The notes under the pieces: generated by a model | What the model was told of the DNA's origin: nothing | Databases searched by the model: none | What the model saw: the letters and a program-made list of their open reading frames with translations, nothing else | NCBI GenBank assembly: GCA_050998805.1 | Contig: JBPCPV010000027.1 | Coordinates: 62,001 to 126,000 of the forward strand | DNA from: JAICKM01 sp050998805 | GTDB lineage: Bacteria; Chloroflexota; Chloroflexia; QHBQ01; JAICKM01 | Direction: 5' to 3' | DNA length: 64,000 nt | Program-made: the position numbers and the translations under genes | Part shown: one piece after another, positions 61,507 to 64,000 of the stretch | Position numbering within the stretch: position 1 is the first letter of the stretch | Layout of the letters: each line of letters starts with the position of its first letter

Positions 61507-61725
61507 CTAGCCGGACGAGGGGCGCACCCGCCAGAGGCTGTAGGCCAGGAGCACGGCGATCAGTATGGGCAGCAGGTACGCTCCGTAGGTCGCCGCCGCG
61601 CTGCCCAGGTAGCCCGCCGCGAGGCCGAGCGCGACCAGACCTGCGACCACGCCCGCAGCCACCTCCCAGGCATCGCCGACGATGAAATCGTACCAGAAGG
61701 CGAAGAAGCCTCGAATGTACTTCAT
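61507..61725 (-). CDS. Small two-helix membrane protein
   Basis: Protein of 72 residues, MKYIRGFFAFWYDFIVGDAW then two helices (VAAGVVAGLVALGLAAGYL and YLLPILIAVLLAYSLW). No family recognised. GGTGAGG precedes ATG 61725, which overlaps the COG4280-type stop in ATGA, so it may be a subunit of that protein. Confidence 0.7.
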   Translation of the reverse strand: MKYIRGFFAFWYDFIVGDAWEVAAGVVAGLVALGLAAGYLGSAAATYGAYLLPILIAVLLAYSLWRVRPSSG

Positions 61726-62477
61726 ACTTGCCTCACCGCCTTTCCGCCGGCGGCACTGGGGCGGAAAGCCATGATCAGCGCGCCCGCAACCAGCGCGTAG
61801 AAGATGAGCAGACCGAGGATCGCCAGATCCTCTCCCGGCCATTTCAGGCCGACGCCCTCTCCGGCCCAGAAGGTGCCGAATGCCGAGAGCATGATGCCGA
61901 CGACGAACTTGAGCGTGTTTTCAGGCACCCGGCTGAGAGGCGCATGGACCGCGAACGCGACGACGATTACGACGACAGCCGCGACGACCGCCCCGGCCAA
62001 CGCGGGGGTCATGTCGCCTGCGCTGAGGCCGAAGGTGATCACGATGAACACGACCTCCAGCCCCTCGAGCAGCACGCCCTTGAATGAGACGGTGAAGGCG
62101 GTCCAATCCATGCCCGGCCCGGTCTTGACGGCAGTTTCGAGCGCAGAGACCTCGCGCGTGTAGATCCGCGCCTCGTCGTGCAGCTCTTGCAGCCCCGTAT
62201 AGCGCATGATTGCCTTGCGGAGCCATTGCAGGCCGAAGATCAGCAGCAGGGTGCCGATCACGATCCGCAACACGTTAAGCGGAATGACCGACTGCAAACT
62301 GACGCCGAAGACAATGACCAGCGCGGCCAGCGCCAGCAGCCCCGTCGCGACGCCGATCCAAGTGCTGCGCCAGCCCCGCGTCACCCCGGCGGCCAGCACC
62401 AACGTCACCGCCTCGACCACCTCGACCGAGCTAGCGAGAAAACTCGATATGAATCCGATCCATGCGTGTACAGGCAT
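61722..62477 (-). CDS. COG4280-type polytopic membrane protein
   Basis: Protein of 251 residues with about seven helices. The N-terminal SSFLASSVEVVEAVTLVLAA and the central SFKGVLLEGLEVVFIVITFG each carry a Glu motif. These recall the REGLE motif of FTR1 iron permeases and UPF0016 cation transporters. A cation transport role is plausible but unproven. ATG 62477 was chosen because AAGGAGG lies 9 nt upstream; TTG 62483 is in frame. Confidence 0.75.
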   Translation of the reverse strand: MPVHAWIGFISSFLASSVEVVEAVTLVLAAGVTRGWRSTWIGVATGLLALAALVIVFGVSLQSVIPLNVLRIVIGTLLLIFGLQWLRKAIMRYTGLQELHDEARIYTREVSALETAVKTGPGMDWTAFTVSFKGVLLEGLEVVFIVITFGLSAGDMTPALAGAVVAAVVVIVVAFAVHAPLSRVPENTLKFVVGIMLSAFGTFWAGEGVGLKWPGEDLAILGLLIFYALVAGALIMAFRPSAAGGKAVRQV

Positions 62478-62549
62478 ACACAAGCCCTCCTTATCCTGCT
62501 CTGATTGTACTCGTTTCGGCGGTCGGGCGCAAGTCGCTGCTCAATCGGG

Positions 62550-62555
62550 TATAAT
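62550..62555 (+). promoter_or_regulatory. -10 box of the radical SAM gene, predicted leaderless
   Basis: TATAAT followed by 6 nt and ATG 62562. No clear -35 and no ribosome-binding site. Confidence 0.55.
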
Positions 62556-62561
62556 ATAGTG

Positions 62562-64000
62562 ATGCCTAAAACCCGAACCAACCCGAAGCAGCCACAGAGG
62601 CAAACCGCGCCCCGCGCCGCGAGCCTCGCCCGCGAGCGGCTGACGCAGGAGACCGGGGCGATCCGCAAGGACTGGGGCGGGCGGCTGCCTGTCGCGCTGG
62701 TCTTCCCGAACACATATTACATCGGCATGTCGAGCCTCGGCTTCCAGACGATCTACAGCCTGTTCAACGCCGCACCCGATATAGTCTGCGAGCGCGCCTT
62801 CTTGCCCGATAGCGACGGGCAGTTCGAGATGCCGCGCAACCGGCCCGATATGCAGCCCCTCAGCCTGGAGTCGGGGAGGCCGCTGCGCGACTTCGAGATA
62901 GTCGCGTTTTCGGTCAGTTATGAGCTGGATTACTTCAACATGGTGCAGATCCTGCGGGCGGCGGGCATCCCGCTTTTCGCCAAAGACCGCACCGACGACG
63001 ACCCGATCGTGATCGCCGGCGGTGCCTGCATCATTGACAACCCGGAGCCGATTGCCGACTTGCTCGACATAGCCTTCGTGGGCGAGGGCGAGGCGCAGGT
63101 GCCGGACTTCATTGACGTGCTGCGCCAGCGGCATGAGCATGGCCGGGAGGCTGTGCTGACGGCGGCGGCGCGCTTCCCTGGCATGTACGTGCCGGCCTTC
63201 TACGACGTTGAGTATCGGCCCGACGGCATGTTCGCCGGCATCACCCCAAACGCCCGCCACCCGGAGCCTGAGACGGCGCTGCCGGTGCGTAAGCAGCGCG
63301 TGAAGAACATCCGCGGCTTCGAGACGGCATCGGTGATCCTGACCGAGAACACCGAGTTCGGCTCAAGCTACCTGATCGAAACCGCCCGTGGCTGCGCGCG
63401 CGGCTGCCGCTTCTGCCTGGCGTCCTACGCCTTCATGCCGCAGCGCGAGCGGAAGCTGGACGACCTGGTCGAGCAAGCGCGCTACGGCTTGCGGTTCCGC
63501 GACAAGATCGGGCTGATGGGGCCGTCGGTCTCCGACTACCACGCGATCGACGAGCTGGTGACGGCGATCCGGGAGATGGGCGGCAAGGTGACGCTCGCCT
63601 CGATGCGCGCCGACTCTATCTCACCGGCGATCCTGAGCGCGCTGATCGGCGGCGGCGCACGCACCATCACCTTCGCGCCGGAGGGCGGCTCGCAGCGGAT
63701 GCGCGACGTGATCAACAAGAACCTGAACGAGGACCAGATCCTAGCCTGTGCCGAGCTGATCGGGCGGATGGGCGGCAAGGCGATCAAGCTATACTACATG
63801 TGCGGGCTGCCGGGCGAGACCCAGGAGGATGTGCAGGCCATTGTTGACCTGACGCTGGCGGTGAAGGACCGCCTGCACCGTTATGCCCCCGGCGGCGAAG
63901 TGCAGGGCAGCGTCACGCCGCATGTGCCGAAGAGCCACACGCCGTTCCAGTGGGCACCGATCTACCCGCTCGACCTGATCGAGGAGCGGGTGAACTTCCT
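62562..64000 (+). CDS. Radical SAM protein (TIGR03960-like), truncated by the window edge
   Basis: The frame is open for 479 residues to the right edge, so the gene is partial here. An N-terminal B12-binding-like region (VALVFPNTYYIGMSSLGFQT, FSVSYELDYFNMVQILRAAG) precedes the radical SAM core with the cluster motif ARGCARGCRFCLASY (CxxxCxxC), and FAPEGGSQRMRDVINKNLNE. Members of this family are often encoded just before a DUF2344 gene and rplU, and may modify tRNA or ribosome components; that cannot be checked here. Confidence 0.87.
   Translation, partial: MPKTRTNPKQPQRQTAPRAASLARERLTQETGAIRKDWGGRLPVALVFPNTYYIGMSSLGFQTIYSLFNAAPDIVCERAFLPDSDGQFEMPRNRPDMQPLSLESGRPLRDFEIVAFSVSYELDYFNMVQILRAAGIPLFAKDRTDDDPIVIAGGACIIDNPEPIADLLDIAFVGEGEAQVPDFIDVLRQRHEHGREAVLTAAARFPGMYVPAFYDVEYRPDGMFAGITPNARHPEPETALPVRKQRVKNIRGFETASVILTENTEFGSSYLIETARGCARGCRFCLASYAFMPQRERKLDDLVEQARYGLRFRDKIGLMGPSVSDYHAIDELVTAIREMGGKVTLASMRADSISPAILSALIGGGARTITFAPEGGSQRMRDVINKNLNEDQILACAELIGRMGGKAIKLYYMCGLPGETQEDVQAIVDLTLAVKDRLHRYAPGGEVQGSVTPHVPKSHTPFQWAPIYPLDLIEERVNF

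Overview
The window is GC-rich, gene-dense bacterial chromosome with no phage, transposase, rRNA or CRISPR. The most likely source is a Chloroflexota-type monoderm bacterium. This rests on two secreted proteins carrying YFPQT...HGGL..YGYPI repeats, a decaprenyl-phosphate-type UbiA enzyme, a C-terminal MPNTG sorting-like signal, and mosaics of degenerate 7-bp repeats. The phylum is inferred, not proven.

Layout: 1-3.0 kb is a thiol-disulfide/cytochrome c biogenesis cluster (glutaredoxin-like/DUF2085, CcdA, TlpA-like). 3.0-8.9 kb is a leucine/isovalerate degradation operon (methylcrotonyl-CoA carboxylase beta and alpha, an unknown acidic protein, an enoyl-CoA hydratase, HMG-CoA lyase). 8.9-14.5 kb holds a UbiA-type prenyltransferase, nicotinate phosphoribosyltransferase, an AI-2E-type permease, a PIN toxin-antitoxin pair and a DMT exporter. 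14.5-22.2 kb has a secreted GH5-like enzyme, a TPR protein, a nucleotidyltransferase two-gene module, a DinB protein, a two-component system and a secreted MPNTG protein. After a 660-bp non-coding stretch come topA, two non-canonical Nramp transporters, a DEAD-box helicase and an O-methyltransferase (22.8-31.5 kb). 31.5-35.3 kb has a DUF892 protein, a DUF1345 membrane protein, an ABC exporter and tRNA-Lys(TTT).

35.3-46.3 kb is read on the minus strand. A LysM/peptidase-like wall protein is followed by a probable 9-kb operon (mltG, A24 peptidase, folD, CoA-binding protein, MTA phosphorylase, ftsW, a transpeptidase PBP, PsiE-like protein, MFS exporter) that joins envelope growth to one-carbon and methylthioadenosine metabolism. 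46.5-51.3 kb carries a DUF421 protein, RfbD-like reductase, a family 2 glycosyltransferase, a flavin monooxygenase and an RlmI-type methyltransferase. 51.4-62.5 kb has a PQQ-type sugar dehydrogenase, a secreted protein behind a strong promoter and a structured leader, a methyltransferase, a mercuric-reductase-like flavoprotein, an orphan HicB antitoxin, a GT-C glycosyltransferase, a MerR-TipAS-VOC fusion regulator, an LLM oxidoreductase and a COG4280-type membrane protein. A radical SAM gene runs off the right edge.

Most striking features: (1) mosaics of 7-bp repeats that run in one heptad register across different motif families, appear in the same family order at two loci, and are translated in frame in two genes; (2) three DnaA-box-like 9-mers spaced exactly 12 bp apart just upstream of a near-consensus promoter and a hairpin-rich leader (53.2-53.4 kb); (3) several promoters whose -10 box lies 5-9 nt from the start codon, which implies leaderless mRNAs; (4) a MerR-family fusion gene with a textbook 19-bp promoter spacer and a central operator.
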